DNA of 64,000 nt from DAIODI01 sp046349255 (GTDB taxonomy: Bacteria; Pseudomonadota; Alphaproteobacteria; Rhizobiales; Aestuariivirgaceae): contig JAXMCR010000004.1 of assembly GCA_046349255.1 (NCBI GenBank), positions 620,001 through 684,000 of the forward strand, written 5' to 3'. This document shows positions 1 through 8,687 of this stretch, one piece after another (positions within the stretch are counted from its first letter, which is position 1; the number at the start of each line of letters is the position of its first letter). Both the position numbers and the translations under genes were made by a program. The notes under the pieces were generated by a model. That model was not told where the DNA came from and made no database searches. It was given only the letters and a program-made list of their open reading frames with translations.

Positions 1-1136
1 AGCAGGTCATCGACTGGGATATCGCCAATACCCAACCCTGGGCCACCCATACGCAGTTGTTCGGCCCCGACGGTTCGCTGATCTCGGAACGCTTCCTGGC
101 GGACGCGGCAAGCCAGTCTCCGGTAACCTCCGACGGACCGGTCGACATCACGTTGAGCGCGACGAGCGTCAGGGAGAACGCGGTCAACGGTACCGTGGTC
201 GCAACGCTCGGAACCGTCGATCCGACCATCGGCGATGCGTTCACGTACGTCCTGCTCGACGATGCCGGCGGCCGGTTCTCCATCAGCGGCAACACGCTGC
301 TCGTGAAAAACGGCGCGTTGCTCGACTACGAAACCGCGACGAGCCACCAGATCACCCTGCGGACGATCGATTCGAGCGGTCAAATCTACGACGAGACCGA
401 CACGATCTCCCTGCAGGACGTCGCCGGCGTAACGCTGACGGGCAGCAAGAAGGCGAACGTTCTCACGGGCACGGGCGAAGCCGACACGCTGAGCGGGCTC
501 GGCGGCAACGATACCCTGAAGGGCCTCGCCGGCAACGACAAGCTCGTCGGCGGTACAGGCAGCGACGTGATGTACGGCGGGCCAGGCAACGATAGCTACA
601 GCGTCGACGCGATCGGCGACCGGGTCATCGAGCTGTTCGGCGAGGGCAACGACACGGTCACGTCGTCGATCAACTTCACGTTGTCGGCGAACGTCGAGCA
701 GCTCGTGCTGACCGGCAAGGCGACCATCGGCACGGGCAACGCGCTCGACAACACGATCACCGGAAACGGGCTCGCCAACACGCTCTCCGGCGGGGATGGC
801 AACGACTGGCTGAACGGCGGGCTCGGCGCAGACACGCTCACCGGTGGCCTCGGCAATGACACGTTCTATTTCGCGCCCGCGAGCGGGCGCGACACTGTGA
901 AGGATTTCACGCCGGGCCAGGACAAGATCGCCCTCGACCACACGCTCTACCACTTCGACACGTTCGTGTTCGAGCCGGACGCTACGGCCGATACTGCAGC
1001 GCCCACGTTCCTATACGACATCGGGCTTGGGCAATTGTCGTTCGACGCCGATGGCGCCGGCGGACAGGCGCCGACCGCGGTGGCGGTGTTCACCACCAAG
1101 CCGGCGCTCACGGTGGACGATTTCCTCGTCCTGTAA
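1..1136 (+). CDS. RTX-type calcium-binding secreted protein, C-terminal part (5' partial)
   Basis: The frame is open to the left edge of the window, so only the C-terminal part of a larger protein is present. A cadherin-like beta domain comes first, containing the segment LLDYETATSHQITL. It is followed by two blocks of glycine-rich nonapeptide repeats (GGNDTLKGL, GGTGSDVMYGG, GGLGADTLTGG, GGLGNDTF), which in RTX proteins bind calcium as a beta-roll. The chain ends in DDFLVL, an acidic residue followed by a hydrophobic tail like the C-terminal secretion signal of serralysin-type substrates. This suggests export by a type I ABC secretion system. No secretion genes are visible here, and any catalytic domain would lie upstream of the window. 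Confidence 0.85.
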   Translation, partial: QVIDWDIANTQPWATHTQLFGPDGSLISERFLADAASQSPVTSDGPVDITLSATSVRENAVNGTVVATLGTVDPTIGDAFTYVLLDDAGGRFSISGNTLLVKNGALLDYETATSHQITLRTIDSSGQIYDETDTISLQDVAGVTLTGSKKANVLTGTGEADTLSGLGGNDTLKGLAGNDKLVGGTGSDVMYGGPGNDSYSVDAIGDRVIELFGEGNDTVTSSINFTLSANVEQLVLTGKATIGTGNALDNTITGNGLANTLSGGDGNDWLNGGLGADTLTGGLGNDTFYFAPASGRDTVKDFTPGQDKIALDHTLYHFDTFVFEPDATADTAAPTFLYDIGLGQLSFDADGAGGQAPTAVAVFTTKPALTVDDFLVL

Positions 1137-1315
1137 GGATTTCCGACGTCCCATCCAACTTCCTGCCACATGCGGCAGCATCGTTGCTTCTTGCGGCTCG
1201 TTGTCAGGGTCTATATGACGGACGCGTCTCTCCGGGGGGAGGGTTTCGCAGCCGAGCCTTGGCCTGCGCGCCCTTTTCCCCGGACAGCCGTTTTCCACGT
1301 CTGGGGAGGAGCGAG

Positions 1316-3097
1316 ATGAAATTCCCTGCGCTGTTCGCAACGGCCTGCCTATCCGCGCTGCTGATCGCCGGCGCCGGATCGCCCCCGCGCGCCTTCGCCC
1401 AGGAGGGGCAGGCCGCCGCCCCGTCGGCGGCGAGCGAAGAAAAGGACGCGGAAAACGCGGCGCTGACGCCTGAGGAGATGGAAATCCTCGTCGCGCGGAT
1501 CGCTTTGTACCCGGACGATCTGATCGCGGCGATCGTCTCCGCCTCGCTCTATCCGTTGCAGATCGTGCAGGCGGAGCGTTTCCTCGAGACGAAGGACAAG
1601 AACAAGGACGCCAAGCCCGACAAGGATTGGGACGGCGCCGTGATCTCGCTGCTCAACTATCCCGAGATCGTGAAGATGATGTCGGACGATCTCGACTGGA
1701 CGCAGGCGCTCGGCGAGGCGGCCGTAAACCAGCAGGCCGATCTCCTTGGCTCGATCCAGCAGCTGCGCGAGAAGGCGGTCGCGATGGGCGTGCTGAAGTC
1801 GAGCGACAAGGTCGTGGTGGAGCAGACCTCCGCACCCCCGCCGGCTCCGCCGGCCGGCTCGGGTGGCGGCGGGTACGCTCCGCCCCCGCCGCAGCAGACG
1901 ATCGTCATCAAGTCGGCCGATCCGCAGGTCATCTACGTGCCGCAGTACCAGCCGCAGATGCTCTACGATCCCTATTACGTGATGCCGCCGCAGCCGATCT
2001 ACTACCCGCCGGCCTACCCGGCGTACTACTGGCCGGGCGCGACCTACTGGGCAGGTTTCGTCACCGGCGCCGTGTGGGCCGGCGCGATCGACTGGCACCA
2101 CGACCACTTCTACGGCGGCAACGTCGACGTGAACGTCGACTGGAATCGCGGCGACATCAACATCGGCAACGTGAACATCGGCCGACTCGACGTGAACAAC
2201 GTCGACTTCAACAAGCTCAACATCGACCGCAACAACCTCGACCTCAACAAGTTCGACCTGTCGAAGGTGGATGCGAGCAAGCTGGACCTGTCGAAGGTCG
2301 ACCGTTCGAAGCTCAACTTCGACAAGACCAAGATCGACCGCAGCAAGATCGAGGCGAACCTCAAGTCGCGCGACCAGAACCGGCTCGACAACAAGCTCGG
2401 CAACGTGAACCGGCCGTCCACGCTGCCGGGCGATCTCGGCAATCGTCCGCAGACGAAGGATATCCGCAAGAACATCGAGCAGGGCCTCAAGGGCCCCTCC
2501 GGCCAGGGTCGTCCGTCGACGCTGCCGGGTAATGTCGGCCAGGGCGCCGGCAACGTGGCGAACAAGCTCCCCGGCACCGTCGGGCAGGGCGGCGGAAACG
2601 TCGCGAACAAGCTGCCCGGGGCCGTCGGACAGGGCGGCGGGAATGCGGCGAACAAGCTGCCGGGCAACGCGGCGAACAAGCTGCCGGGGAACGCCGGCGG
2701 CGGCAACGTCGCCAACCGGTTGCCGTCCGACTTCGGCGGCGGCGACCGCATCCAGGCGAAGCCCGCGAAGCTTCCGGGCAACGACATCGGCCAGGGGCTG
2801 CAGCGTCCTGAAAGCCGCCCGGCGCAAGGTCCGAAACCGGGATCCCGCCCCGACACGCGACCGGCGAAGCCGTCGCCGATGGGCGATTACGATCGTGGCA
2901 ATCGCGTCAACGCGGCCTCGAACCGCGCCAAGGTCAGCCGCGAGGCGCCGCAGTTCAATGGCGGCAACCGCGGTGGCGGTATGCCGAACATGAACCGCGG
3001 CGGGGGCGGAGGCGGTGGTGGCCAGATGAAGCGGCCGCAGATGGGCGGCGGCGGTGGCGGACATCACGGCGGCGGCGGCCGCGGGCGCCGGGGCTGA
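1316..3097 (+). CDS. DUF3300 family exported protein with repetitive C-terminal half
   Basis: The start at 1316 has a GGGGAGGA ribosome binding site and gives a clear signal peptide ending in AFAQ; the frame also extends upstream without such a site. Residues of about 50-170 look like the DUF3300 domain (EEMEILVARIALYPDDL, then a run describing a folded N-terminal region). A Pro/Tyr-rich linker follows (YVPQYQPQML). Next comes an Asn/Asp pentapeptide-like region (LDLSKVDRSKL), then ANKLPG repeats and a Gly-rich basic tail. The function of the family is unknown. The gene is 10 bases upstream of a DUF2950 gene, its usual partner, so the two products probably act together in the envelope. Confidence 0.8.
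   Translation: MKFPALFATACLSALLIAGAGSPPRAFAQEGQAAAPSAASEEKDAENAALTPEEMEILVARIALYPDDLIAAIVSASLYPLQIVQAERFLETKDKNKDAKPDKDWDGAVISLLNYPEIVKMMSDDLDWTQALGEAAVNQQADLLGSIQQLREKAVAMGVLKSSDKVVVEQTSAPPPAPPAGSGGGGYAPPPPQQTIVIKSADPQVIYVPQYQPQMLYDPYYVMPPQPIYYPPAYPAYYWPGATYWAGFVTGAVWAGAIDWHHDHFYGGNVDVNVDWNRGDINIGNVNIGRLDVNNVDFNKLNIDRNNLDLNKFDLSKVDASKLDLSKVDRSKLNFDKTKIDRSKIEANLKSRDQNRLDNKLGNVNRPSTLPGDLGNRPQTKDIRKNIEQGLKGPSGQGRPSTLPGNVGQGAGNVANKLPGTVGQGGGNVANKLPGAVGQGGGNAANKLPGNAANKLPGNAGGGNVANRLPSDFGGGDRIQAKPAKLPGNDIGQGLQRPESRPAQGPKPGSRPDTRPAKPSPMGDYDRGNRVNAASNRAKVSREAPQFNGGNRGGGMPNMNRGGGGGGGGQMKRPQMGGGGGGHHGGGGRGRRG
2120..2370 (+). repeat. Asn/Asp pentapeptide-like coding repeat inside the DUF3300 gene
   Basis: The translated sequence has a five-residue rhythm with a hydrophobic residue at a fixed position, as in DLSKV, DASKL, DLSKV, DRSKL, NFDKT. 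Aligned codons repeat as variants of tcgaaggtcgac. It resembles pentapeptide-repeat proteins, which fold as a right-handed beta-helix, but it lacks the strict A(D/N)LXX consensus. Confidence 0.5.
2530..2715 (+). repeat. ANKLPG tandem repeats inside the DUF3300 gene
   Basis: Five near-identical units carry the motif (A/V)ANKLPG or VANRLP, separated by Gly/Gln-rich spacers. The DNA units such as gcgaacaagctgccg are almost identical, so the tract could change in copy number by slippage or recombination. Confidence 0.7.
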
Positions 3098-3107
3098 GGA
3101 GGCAATC

Positions 3108-4064
3108 ATGACCAACGGATCGAACAGGGGTTCTGCCATGGTGCGCCGTCTCGTTTCCGCTGCCGCACTGGCGCTCGTTCTGGCTGCGCCGCTCCCGGCG
3201 CTCGCCGTCACGCAGGCGACGATGAACCGCTTCGTCGGCGCGCCATCGGAGACGTTCGCGGACGCGGACCAGGCGGTCGCTGCGCTGAAGCTGCGGCTTG
3301 CGGCGCAGGACGTGCCGGGTCTTGCCAAGCTGCTTGGCCTCAACGCCGACGAGTTGGCCAAGACGGAAGATTTCGATGCCCGTCTTGGCAAGCTGAAGAA
3401 TGCGGCGCAGCAGCGCGTCTACGTCGAGGACGAGGGCGAGGACCGCAAGGTGGTGAACCTCGGCGACCTCGTCTACCCGTTCCCGTTCCCGCTGGTGAAG
3501 AAGGACGGCCAGTGGTCGTTCGACACGAAGGCCGGCATCCAGGAAGTGGTGGACCGCCGCATCGGCGAGAACGAGCTCAACGCGATCAAGGTGTGCCGCG
3601 ACTACATCGCGGCGCAGAAGGTTTACGCGAGCAAGGACCGCGACGGCGACAACGTGCTCGAATATGCGCAGAAGCTGATCTCGACCCCCGGCAAGCAGGA
3701 CGGCCTCTACTGGCACGCCGAACCGGGCGAGGACGAAAGCCCGGCCGGGCCGTTCGTCAACGCCGAGAAGATCGACAAGGGCAAGGTCGGTGACGGCTAC
3801 TACGGCTACCACTTCCGCATCCTGACGAAGCAGGGCGACAACGTCGCGGGCGGTGCCTACGACTACGTGATCAACGGGAACATGATCGCAGGATTTGCCC
3901 TCATCGCATGGCCCGTGCGATGGGGCGAGACAGGGATCATGACGTTCGCATGCAGCCATGCGGGCGTCGTGTACGAGCGCAATCTTGGGCCGAACACGGC
4001 GGAGATCGTGAAGCGAATAAAGCGGTTCAACCCGCTGCCGAGCTGGGCTGTTACCAGGGACTGA
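3108..4064 (+). CDS. DUF2950 family exported protein
   Basis: The start at 3108 follows a GAGGAGG ribosome binding site 10 bases after the upstream gene. A second in-frame ATG at 3138 (MVRRLVSAAALAL) would also give a signal peptide, which is cleaved after ALA. The mature protein begins VTQATMNRFVGAPSETFADAD and carries the phrases FDTKAGIQEVVDRRIGENEL and YHFRILTKQG that I associate with DUF2950. No enzymatic motif is visible. It forms an operon with the DUF3300 gene and probably shares its envelope role, which is unknown. Confidence 0.8.
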   Translation: MTNGSNRGSAMVRRLVSAAALALVLAAPLPALAVTQATMNRFVGAPSETFADADQAVAALKLRLAAQDVPGLAKLLGLNADELAKTEDFDARLGKLKNAAQQRVYVEDEGEDRKVVNLGDLVYPFPFPLVKKDGQWSFDTKAGIQEVVDRRIGENELNAIKVCRDYIAAQKVYASKDRDGDNVLEYAQKLISTPGKQDGLYWHAEPGEDESPAGPFVNAEKIDKGKVGDGYYGYHFRILTKQGDNVAGGAYDYVINGNMIAGFALIAWPVRWGETGIMTFACSHAGVVYERNLGPNTAEIVKRIKRFNPLPSWAVTRD

Positions 4065-4105
4065 CCAAACAATAGAGGCGGAGCGCCTCAAGGAGCCGCA
4101 AGACC

Positions 4106-5152
4106 ATGACCACCAACCTCGACCGGCGGCAGTTCGCCGCCCTTTCGCTCGGGGCGGCGTTCGCCGCTTCGCTGCCGCGCAGTTCTAATGCGCAGAACCT
4201 CGGGCCTTTCATGCCGAACCCGGGGTCGCAGATCACCACGGCGTTCACGAATTCGTACGGACCGGACGCCGAGTCCTATATCCAGATCACGAACGTTACG
4301 CCCGACACGATCTTCATCAACTACTCGAGCTCGCGCGGCCTGACAGCGCAGCGCCAGCAGCTCGTGGCCGACCGCGCCACTGCCCGCGTGTTCGTCACCG
4401 GCTACTCGCCGAAGCTGCCGGTGGTGATGCCGGGCACGACGACGCTCGGCGTGTCGACGGCCGTGCTGAACGACCTCCGCAACACGGGGCAGGCGCAGAT
4501 CTCGCTCGTGTACGATACGGCCGGCTCGACCATGCCGGGCGTCATGCGGATGATCGAGCGCACCAAGGTGCCGGTGATCCTCGAGGGCCAGCAGCAGATG
4601 GTGCCGGCGATCCACGCGAGCGGACAGTTTGGCCAGGGCCGCGTTTCGTCGCAGGGTGACTTCTTCATCCTCGACAACCAGAACAACCCGGTGATGATGC
4701 AGTCGAACGTCCAGTATGCGTGGGAAGCGCTGCCGCGCACCGAGCGCGTGGTGCGCTACACCGTGGGCGACTCCGAGCGCGCCGCGATGGAGCAGGCGCT
4801 GCGCACGATGGGCATGTACCGCACGTACGGCATCCACTTCGCCTTCGACAAGGCGGTGATCCAGCCCGATACGGCGAAGCTCCTGAACGACATCGCCGTC
4901 ACGCTGAAGAACAACCCGCAGTGGACGCTGCGCGTCGTCGGCTACACCGACTCGATCGGCGATCCGGGCTACAACCAGCGGCTCTCCGAGCAGCGCGCGC
5001 AGGCGGTCGTGACTGCGCTGACGCAACGCGGCATCAATCCGGCGCGGCTCACCTACGAAGGCATGGGCGAAGCGAACCCGATCGGCGACAACAAGACGCT
5101 GCAGGGGCGCGCGCTGAACCGCCGCGTGGAACTGGTCCGTACCGACCGCTGA
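4106..5152 (+). CDS. OmpA-family C-terminal domain protein with Tat-like signal
   Basis: The N-terminus reads DRRQFAALSLGAAFAASLP, a twin-arginine-like signal rather than a typical Sec signal. The middle (about residues 40-210) is an all-beta region I do not recognise. The last 120 residues contain the OmpA peptidoglycan-binding domain, with YGIHFAFDKAVIQPDTAKLLN, the VVGYTDSIGDPGYN core and NRRVEL at the end. The protein should anchor to peptidoglycan in the periplasm. It lies 41 bases after the DUF2950 gene, in the same direction, and a terminator follows at once, so the three genes likely form one operon. Confidence 0.8.
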   Translation: MTTNLDRRQFAALSLGAAFAASLPRSSNAQNLGPFMPNPGSQITTAFTNSYGPDAESYIQITNVTPDTIFINYSSSRGLTAQRQQLVADRATARVFVTGYSPKLPVVMPGTTTLGVSTAVLNDLRNTGQAQISLVYDTAGSTMPGVMRMIERTKVPVILEGQQQMVPAIHASGQFGQGRVSSQGDFFILDNQNNPVMMQSNVQYAWEALPRTERVVRYTVGDSERAAMEQALRTMGMYRTYGIHFAFDKAVIQPDTAKLLNDIAVTLKNNPQWTLRVVGYTDSIGDPGYNQRLSEQRAQAVVTALTQRGINPARLTYEGMGEANPIGDNKTLQGRALNRRVELVRTDR

Positions 5153-5177
5153 CGGCGGCCAAGACCGCGACAGCTTC

Positions 5178-5213
5178 AACCCCTCGGGGCGTCGCCCCGA
5201 GGGGTTTTCGTTT
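5178..5213 (+). terminator. Rho-independent terminator after the DUF3300-DUF2950-OmpA operon
   Basis: A perfect 13-base stem (5178-5190 with 5194-5206, core CCCCTCGGGGC) closes a 3-base loop and is followed by TTTTCGTTT. It sits between the convergent OmpA-domain gene and the metallo-hydrolase gene. On the minus strand the stem is followed by only two T, so it should work mainly in the plus direction. Confidence 0.9.
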
Positions 5214-5222
5214 GCCGGGTGC

Positions 5223-5972
5223 TCAGGCGAGGTGGCAGCCGCGCTTGCGCTGGCCGATAACGTACTCGTCGATCAGCTGGTGAAGCCGCGTCTCCCCGAA
5301 GCTTGGGAAGTGGCCGCCATGCACGATCCGTACACGCACGTCCTTCAGCCGTTCGAGGCTCTCGACGTACTGGTCGCGGTTCGAATGGTAGGTGTCGTCG
5401 ATGAGCGGGCCGTCGTAGACGATGTCGCCGGAGAGCAGCGTCTCAGTCGCGTCCTCGTAAAGCGCGATGCCGCCCGGCGAGTGGCCCGGCGTGTGGATCA
5501 CGCGGAATACCCGGTCGCCGAGATCGATCACGGAACCTTCCTCGAGCAGCGTCTGCGCGGGCGCTGGCCTAATGCTGTAACGAGACGTCTCCCAGCCGTC
5601 GGGCTGTGCGATGAACATCTCGTCCGTCGCGTAACGGTCGGCCAGCGTGCGGTCGTTGCGCGGGTCGGCGAGGATGTCCGCCTCGGCGCGGTGCACGGCG
5701 CGGTGCGCGAACTCGTGATGGCAGCCGATGTGGTCGAAGTGCGTGTGGCTCGCGACGCACAGGAGCGGACGCTCGGCGACGAGCGCCACGTGGCGCTTCA
5801 GGCTCACGTGGCCGAGACCTGAGTCGAACAGCAGGTCGCGGTCGCGCCCGCGCACGTGCCACATGTTGCAGCGGTAGAAGGGATGGATCCACGGCTCGTG
5901 GATCAGCGTGACGCCGTCGGCGAAGCGGATCGTTTCATACCAGCGGTCATGTGCAATGCGGAGCGTCGTCAT
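5223..5972 (-). CDS. Metallo-beta-lactamase-fold hydrolase
   Basis: The 249-residue protein has the full metal-binding set of the MBL superfamily: HTHFDH at 76-81, His163 in TPGHSPGG, Asp183 in SGDIVYDG and His221 in VHGGH. This predicts a dinuclear zinc or iron hydrolase. The substrate cannot be read from the sequence; glyoxalase-II-like or lactonase activities are common in such proteins. It starts 12 bases after the ATPase gene of the polyamine-type ABC importer and is probably the last gene of that operon, so it may act on the imported compound. Confidence 0.85.
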   Translation of the reverse strand: MTTLRIAHDRWYETIRFADGVTLIHEPWIHPFYRCNMWHVRGRDRDLLFDSGLGHVSLKRHVALVAERPLLCVASHTHFDHIGCHHEFAHRAVHRAEADILADPRNDRTLADRYATDEMFIAQPDGWETSRYSIRPAPAQTLLEEGSVIDLGDRVFRVIHTPGHSPGGIALYEDATETLLSGDIVYDGPLIDDTYHSNRDQYVESLERLKDVRVRIVHGGHFPSFGETRLHQLIDEYVIGQRKRGCHLA

Positions 5973-5984
5973 GGATTTCGTTCG

Positions 5985-7043
5985 TCAGCGGGTGAGCAGC
6001 ACGAGGTGATCGCGCTGGCAGGAGAGGGTGATCCGGTCTCCGGGCGAAACCGTGACGGCCGGATTGAGCCGCGCCGTGATGGCGGCGCCGTTGCAGTTAA
6101 GCGTGACGCGGCGAAAGCTCCCCTGGAACAGCACGTCCTCGACCGTTGCTTCGCCCAGCGTCTGCGCGCCCTTCGGTGCGGGCCCTGCGTGGATGTGTTC
6201 GGGCCGGATCGCAACGCATACGGAGGATCCGGCCGCGGCCTCGCCCTGGACGTCGAGCGCGCCGAGCGGCGTCTCGACCGTTACGACGCCCTTCGACCGT
6301 GAGACCACTTCGCCCTCGAGCAGCGTCGACTCGCCCATGAAGGTCGCGGCAAAGCGGCTGGCGGGCCGCGCATAGACGCGTTCGGGCGCGCCCTCGTCCT
6401 CGATCCGGCCGTGGTTCATGACGACGCAATGGTCGGCGAGCGCCATCGCCTCCTCCTGGTCGTGCGTCACGTGCACGAAGGCGGTGCCGACGCGCGCCTG
6501 GATCGCCTTCAGCTCGTCCTGCATCTGGCGGCGAAGCTTCAGGTCAAGCGCGCCGAGCGGTTCGTCGAGGAGCAGGACGGCCGGTTCGACGACGAGCGCA
6601 CGGGCAAGCGCCACGCGCTGGCGCTGGCCGCCGGACAGCTGGTGCGGGCGGCGGTCGAAGGCCTCCTTGAGCCCGACGAGCGCCAGCGCGGCGAGCGCCT
6701 TCTCGCGGCGTTCGGGCGCGGGCACACCGCGCATCCGCAGGCCGAAGCCGACGTTGGCGCCGACCGTCATGTGCGGAAACAACGCATAATCCTGGAACAC
6801 GGTGGTCGTCGGCCGCTTCGCCGGGGGCAGCGCCGTGCAGTCCGCCCCATTGATCAGCACACGGCCGGACTGGGGCACGAGGAAGCCGCCGAGCACGGAA
6901 AGGAGGGTCGTCTTGCCGGACCCCGAGGGACCGAGCAGCACGGTGTAGCTGCCCTTGTCGATGACGAGCGACACGCCGTCAAGCGCCTTAACCGCGCCGC
7001 CAAAGCTGTGGGAAAGGTTCTCGACCTCGACGAGCGCGCTCAT
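5985..7043 (-). CDS. Polyamine-type ABC importer, ATP-binding protein (PotA-like)
   Basis: The start MSALVEVENLSHSF overlaps the permease stop codon in an ATGA, which fixes it against longer frames. Walker A is GPSGSGKTT at 38-46, the signature is LSGGQRQRVALARAL and Walker B is VLLLDEPLGALD, followed by the H-loop HVTHDQEEAM. A C-terminal TOBE-like region (AIRPEHIHAG) is typical of PotA/FbpC-type subunits. It powers import through the two permeases encoded upstream. The ligand is inferred only from family resemblance. Confidence 0.9.
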   Translation of the reverse strand: MSALVEVENLSHSFGGAVKALDGVSLVIDKGSYTVLLGPSGSGKTTLLSVLGGFLVPQSGRVLINGADCTALPPAKRPTTTVFQDYALFPHMTVGANVGFGLRMRGVPAPERREKALAALALVGLKEAFDRRPHQLSGGQRQRVALARALVVEPAVLLLDEPLGALDLKLRRQMQDELKAIQARVGTAFVHVTHDQEEAMALADHCVVMNHGRIEDEGAPERVYARPASRFAATFMGESTLLEGEVVSRSKGVVTVETPLGALDVQGEAAAGSSVCVAIRPEHIHAGPAPKGAQTLGEATVEDVLFQGSFRRVTLNCNGAAITARLNPAVTVSPGDRITLSCQRDHLVLLTR

Positions 7044-7822
7044 GCGGGCTTCCGGCGGAGCAGGACGATTTCCAGGACGACCACCATGACGGCCGAGACG
7101 GCGAACACCAGCGAGCCGACCGCGTTCGTCTTCGGATTGAGGCCGGAGCGCAGTAGGTTGAAGATCTCGACCGGCAGCGTGGTGTCGAAGCGGGTGAGGA
7201 GGAACGAGATCACGAACTCGTCCCACGAGAACGTCAGCGACAGGAAGAAGGCAGCGAAGAGCGCGGGCCACAGCATCGGCGCGGTGACGAGCGTAAGTAC
7301 GGTCAGCGTGTTCGCGCCTAGGTCGCGCGCGGCGCGCTCGATGTTCGCCTGGTGCTCGCCCATCTGGCTGTAGAGGATCGCAAAGCAGAGCGGCATGTTG
7401 ATCACCACGTGGCCGATGCCGGCGGCGAGCAGCGACTTCGGCATGCCGATCCGGTTGAACACGATGAGGAGCCCCATGCCGATGATCAGGTAGCTGACCA
7501 TCAGCGGCAGGGTGATCAGCCCACGGAGGAATGCGGACGCGGGCAGCACGTAGCGGGCAAAACCCCAGGCGGCGAGGAAGCCGAGCAGCGTCGCGAGCGC
7601 GGAGGAGAGGATGCCGACGAGCGCCGAGTTGAGGAGCGCGGACGTGAGACGCGGATCGCTGAGCACCGCCTGATACCAGCGCAGCGACGGGCCGGTGAAC
7701 GGCGGGATCGGGAAGGACGTCGCCTGGAACGAGAACAGGATCAGCACGACGACGGGCAGGAAGATGAACGCGTAGACGAGGAGCGCGTAGACGATCGCCA
7801 GCGGTTTCACGAGCGCGCGCAT
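7040..7822 (-). CDS. Polyamine-type ABC importer permease (PotC-like)
   Basis: A 260-residue inner-membrane protein with about six hydrophobic segments, starting with MRALVKPLAIVYALLVYAF. The EAA-type coupling loop reads ERAARDLGANTLTVLTLVTAP, the conserved docking site for the ATPase. It overlaps the ATPase gene by four bases and starts one base after the other permease stop, so the genes are translationally coupled. The subclass matches PotC, the second permease of spermidine/putrescine importers. Confidence 0.88.
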   Translation of the reverse strand: MRALVKPLAIVYALLVYAFIFLPVVVLILFSFQATSFPIPPFTGPSLRWYQAVLSDPRLTSALLNSALVGILSSALATLLGFLAAWGFARYVLPASAFLRGLITLPLMVSYLIIGMGLLIVFNRIGMPKSLLAAGIGHVVINMPLCFAILYSQMGEHQANIERAARDLGANTLTVLTLVTAPMLWPALFAAFFLSLTFSWDEFVISFLLTRFDTTLPVEIFNLLRSGLNPKTNAVGSLVFAVSAVMVVVLEIVLLRRKPA

Positions 7823-7823
7823 C

Positions 7824-8660
7824 TCACACCCGGTCGAGCTTCACCCAGCGCGCCGAGGCGACGTAGGCGAGGGTGACGATCGCCATCAGGATCACCGACA
7901 GCGCCGACGCGAGCGGAAAGTCGCCGCGCCGGCCGATCTGCATCATGATGAGCTGCGGCATCAGGAGCTCGTTGTTGCCGCCGAGAATCTGCGGCGTGAC
8001 GTAGTCGCCGATGCACAGAACAAAGGTGAGGAACGCGCCGACCATCACGCCCGGCAGCGTCAGCGGCAGGATGACGTGGACGAACGTCGCGACAGGCCCC
8101 GCGCCGAGATCGGCCGCGGCCTTGCGGTAGCTCGGCGAGAGCTGCTTCAGGCTGGCGAAGATCGTCAGGGTGAGGAGCATAACGAAGAAGTGGACGAAGC
8201 CCGTGACGGTGGCGAAGCGCGTGTTGGCGAGTTGCACCGGCGCCTCGAGAAGTCCTGCACCGACGAGTGCGTTGTTGATCACGCCCTTCTGCGCCAGCAC
8301 GAGGAGCCACGAGTAGGAGCGCACGACGTAGGACGTCCAGAACGGCAGGATCGCCGCGATCAGCGCCAGCCGCTGCCAGCGTTCCGGCACCACTTCGGCG
8401 AGGATCCACGCAAAGGGGTAGGCGAGGAGGACCGACACGACCGTGACGATCGCGGTCACCTCGAGCGAGTTCCAGAGCGCGCGCGTGTAGGCGGGATTGT
8501 CGAGGAACTGCCGGTAGTTGCCGAACCCCGTGCCGTCCTGCGTCACGAGGCTCACGCCGGCCATCGCGATGAACGGGACGACGAAGAACAGGAGTGTCCA
8601 GAGCAGGGCGGGCGTCACCGCCGCCCAGCCCGGCGCCCGCGCCGCCGCCGATCCGCTCAT
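7824..8660 (-). CDS. Polyamine-type ABC importer permease (PotB-like)
   Basis: A 278-residue membrane protein with an N-terminal hydrophobic segment (ALLWTLLFFVVPFIAMAG) and about six transmembrane helices. The coupling loop near the middle is RKAAADLGAGPVATFVHVILP, matching the EAA---G signature of binding-protein-dependent permeases. Together with the PotC-like protein it would form the heterodimeric channel. It lies 27 bases downstream of the substrate-binding protein gene in the same operon. Confidence 0.88.
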   Translation of the reverse strand: MSGSAAARAPGWAAVTPALLWTLLFFVVPFIAMAGVSLVTQDGTGFGNYRQFLDNPAYTRALWNSLEVTAIVTVVSVLLAYPFAWILAEVVPERWQRLALIAAILPFWTSYVVRSYSWLLVLAQKGVINNALVGAGLLEAPVQLANTRFATVTGFVHFFVMLLTLTIFASLKQLSPSYRKAAADLGAGPVATFVHVILPLTLPGVMVGAFLTFVLCIGDYVTPQILGGNNELLMPQLIMMQIGRRGDFPLASALSVILMAIVTLAYVASARWVKLDRV

Positions 8661-8687
8661 GGCCCCTTGCCGATCGTCAGTAGACGA

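Noticed and set aside
1349..3391. A very long open frame on the minus strand opposite the DUF3300 gene.
   Set aside because: It is Arg/Val/Asp-rich with no start signal or motif; high GC keeps antisense frames open. The plus-strand gene has a signal peptide and a good ribosome binding site.
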